From Sphingomonas hankookensis (GTDB lineage Bacteria; Pseudomonadota; Alphaproteobacteria; Sphingomonadales; Sphingomonadaceae): DNA of 64,000 nt. The position numbers were made by a program, and so were the translations under genes. This document shows positions 63,112 through 64,000 of the stretch, one piece after another. The first letter of the stretch is position 1; each line of letters opens with the position of its first letter. The DNA is taken from positions 62,001 to 126,000 of the forward strand of contig NZ_JAKREV010000005.1 in NCBI RefSeq assembly GCF_022664465.1, in the 5' to 3' direction. Under the pieces are notes generated by a model, which was given only the letters and a program-made list of their open reading frames with translations, had not been told where the DNA came from and made no database searches.

Positions 63112-64000
63112 ATGCGAAGCATTGGGATGAGGATGTTGGTACTTGCGGCGGCCGCCGCACTGGCGGGTGGCGCCCATGCCGCCGCGCCGAAAGCGGTGAC
63201 GCCGGGTACGGCCGAGGTGGCGACGGCGCCGCAGGCGGGCGCACCGCCCCCCGGATCGGCCGCCGCCGCTCCGACCGGACAGGCGGCACCCGCCGCGACC
63301 GCCGCAGCCCCCGCCCCGGCGGCGGTGCAGGACCCGACGCTGAACGCCGACGGATCGCCGCGGATGATCGCGACCGACCATGTCGGCCAGCCGTCCGACC
63401 GGGCGGTCGACCTGCAGCAGCAGTTCACGCCGAACGGCCGCGAGGCGAAGGCGTTTCACAACCACATCCTGATGCCGGTGATCGTCGCCATCTCGCTGCT
63501 GGTGCTGTTCCTGCTCGCCTATGTCGCGATCCGGTTCCGGGAGAAGGCGAACCCGGTCCCGTCGAAGACGTCGCACAATACGACGATCGAAATCATCTGG
63601 ACCGCAGCCCCGGTGCTGATCCTCGCGCTAATCGCGGTGCCCTCGATCGGGCTGCTCGCGCGCCAGTTCAAGCCCGCGCCCGACAATGCGGTGACGCTGA
63701 AGGCGATCGGCAACCAGTGGTTCTGGTCCTACGAATATCCCGATTATGGCGGCGTGTCGGTGACTGCCAACATGCTGAAGGAAAAGAACGAGGTTTCGGC
63801 CGGACAGCGGTTCCGCACCGATGCCGACGGTCCCCGCCTGCTGGCGGTCGACAATCGCATCGTGCTGCCGGTCGGCGTGCCGATCCGCCTGATCACCACC
63901 GCGACCGACGTGATCCACAGCTGGGCGATCCCGGCGTTCTGGATCAAGCTCGACGCGGTGCCCGGACGCCTGAACGAAACCAGCTTCACCATCGAAAAGC
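63112..64000 (+). CDS. coxB: Cytochrome c oxidase subunit II (3' end beyond window)
   Basis: About 296 codons visible. Signal peptide to about residue 23, then a long Ala/Pro-rich linker (about 24-72), helix 1 at 117-140 (ILMPVIVAISLLVLFLLAYV), helix 2 at 159-182, then GNQWFWSYEYPD (200-211) and DVIHSWAIPAFWIKLDAVPG of the CuA domain. The CuA cysteines are beyond the edge. Internal Met codons (63127) are alternative starts. Carries electrons from cytochrome c to the oxidase core. Confidence 0.95.
   Translation, partial: MRSIGMRMLVLAAAAALAGGAHAAAPKAVTPGTAEVATAPQAGAPPPGSAAAAPTGQAAPAATAAAPAPAAVQDPTLNADGSPRMIATDHVGQPSDRAVDLQQQFTPNGREAKAFHNHILMPVIVAISLLVLFLLAYVAIRFREKANPVPSKTSHNTTIEIIWTAAPVLILALIAVPSIGLLARQFKPAPDNAVTLKAIGNQWFWSYEYPDYGGVSVTANMLKEKNEVSAGQRFRTDADGPRLLAVDNRIVLPVGVPIRLITTATDVIHSWAIPAFWIKLDAVPGRLNETSFTIEK

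Overview
This is a gene-dense, GC-rich chromosomal segment of a sphingomonad (Sphingomonadaceae, most likely Sphingomonas or a close relative). The grounds are the very high G/C at third codon positions, alphaproteobacterial marker genes (DUF1476 zeta subunit of the F1 ATPase, DUF1176, GluQRS, a fused ThiS-ThiG) and several families of dispersed palindromic repeats of the kind seen in sphingomonads. No rRNA, tRNA, CRISPR array, prophage, transposase or plasmid function was found. The window is housekeeping chromosome with small accessory inserts. It starts inside a LysR gene and ends inside the cytochrome c oxidase subunit II gene.

Layout. 1-7.2 kb: partial LysR regulator, a DUF1826 gene behind a strong Zur-type palindrome, a TspO-like membrane protein, nadA, a DUF4230/metallo-beta-lactamase pair and a BlaI/M56 (BlaR1-like) regulatory pair. 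7.2-9.4 kb: a structured intergenic region (candidate stress sRNA or leader), a lipoprotein, a CsbD protein with a membrane anchor, then the monothiol glutaredoxin-BolA-ATPase zeta cluster. 9.8-19.7 kb: quinone oxidoreductase, leuD-(39-aa ORF)-leuC, an MFS transporter, a 3-oxoacid CoA-transferase operon split by a lipoprotein phosphatase gene, a ThDP enzyme with no ordinary start codon, and an outer-membrane beta-barrel. 19.7-31.4 kb: unknown gene, CsbD, thiSG, aroQ-accB-accC, ArsC-like protein, phospholipase D family, purL-DUF418, bfd-bfr. 31.7-38.6 kb: Hpt protein, nucleoside transporter, queuosine-precursor transporter, argB, yggT, an XRE/membrane-protein pair, 3-hydroxybutyryl-CoA dehydrogenase, DUF1176. 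38.7-43.5 kb: a tightly packed six-gene operon gluQRS-HIG1-pduO-egtB-egtD-EEP. 43.5-56.8 kb: HNH endonuclease/DUF3291, PBP1A, threonine aldolase/DMT exporter, a tandem pair of secreted M28 peptidases, pepN. 56.8-64 kb: an envelope cluster (GT4, DUF2141, flippase-like protein), the pyrE-pdxJ-acpS-lepB-maiA operon, and divergent coxB.

The main non-genic theme is at least five families of inverted-repeat elements (called A-E here), nearly all in 3' or intergenic spacers. One A element forms the in-frame 5' end of the phosphatase gene. The edges of two E elements supply the ribosome-binding site, with identical 5-nt spacing, of the genes that follow. Family D is a ~215-245 bp nested palindrome with a conserved centre, present in three copies. 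Candidate regulatory sites include a Zur box, a BlaI operator, a Fur-like box before bfd, an XRE operator cluster and possible EcfG-type stress promoters. All functional calls come from reading the sequence and recalled family knowledge; no searches were run.
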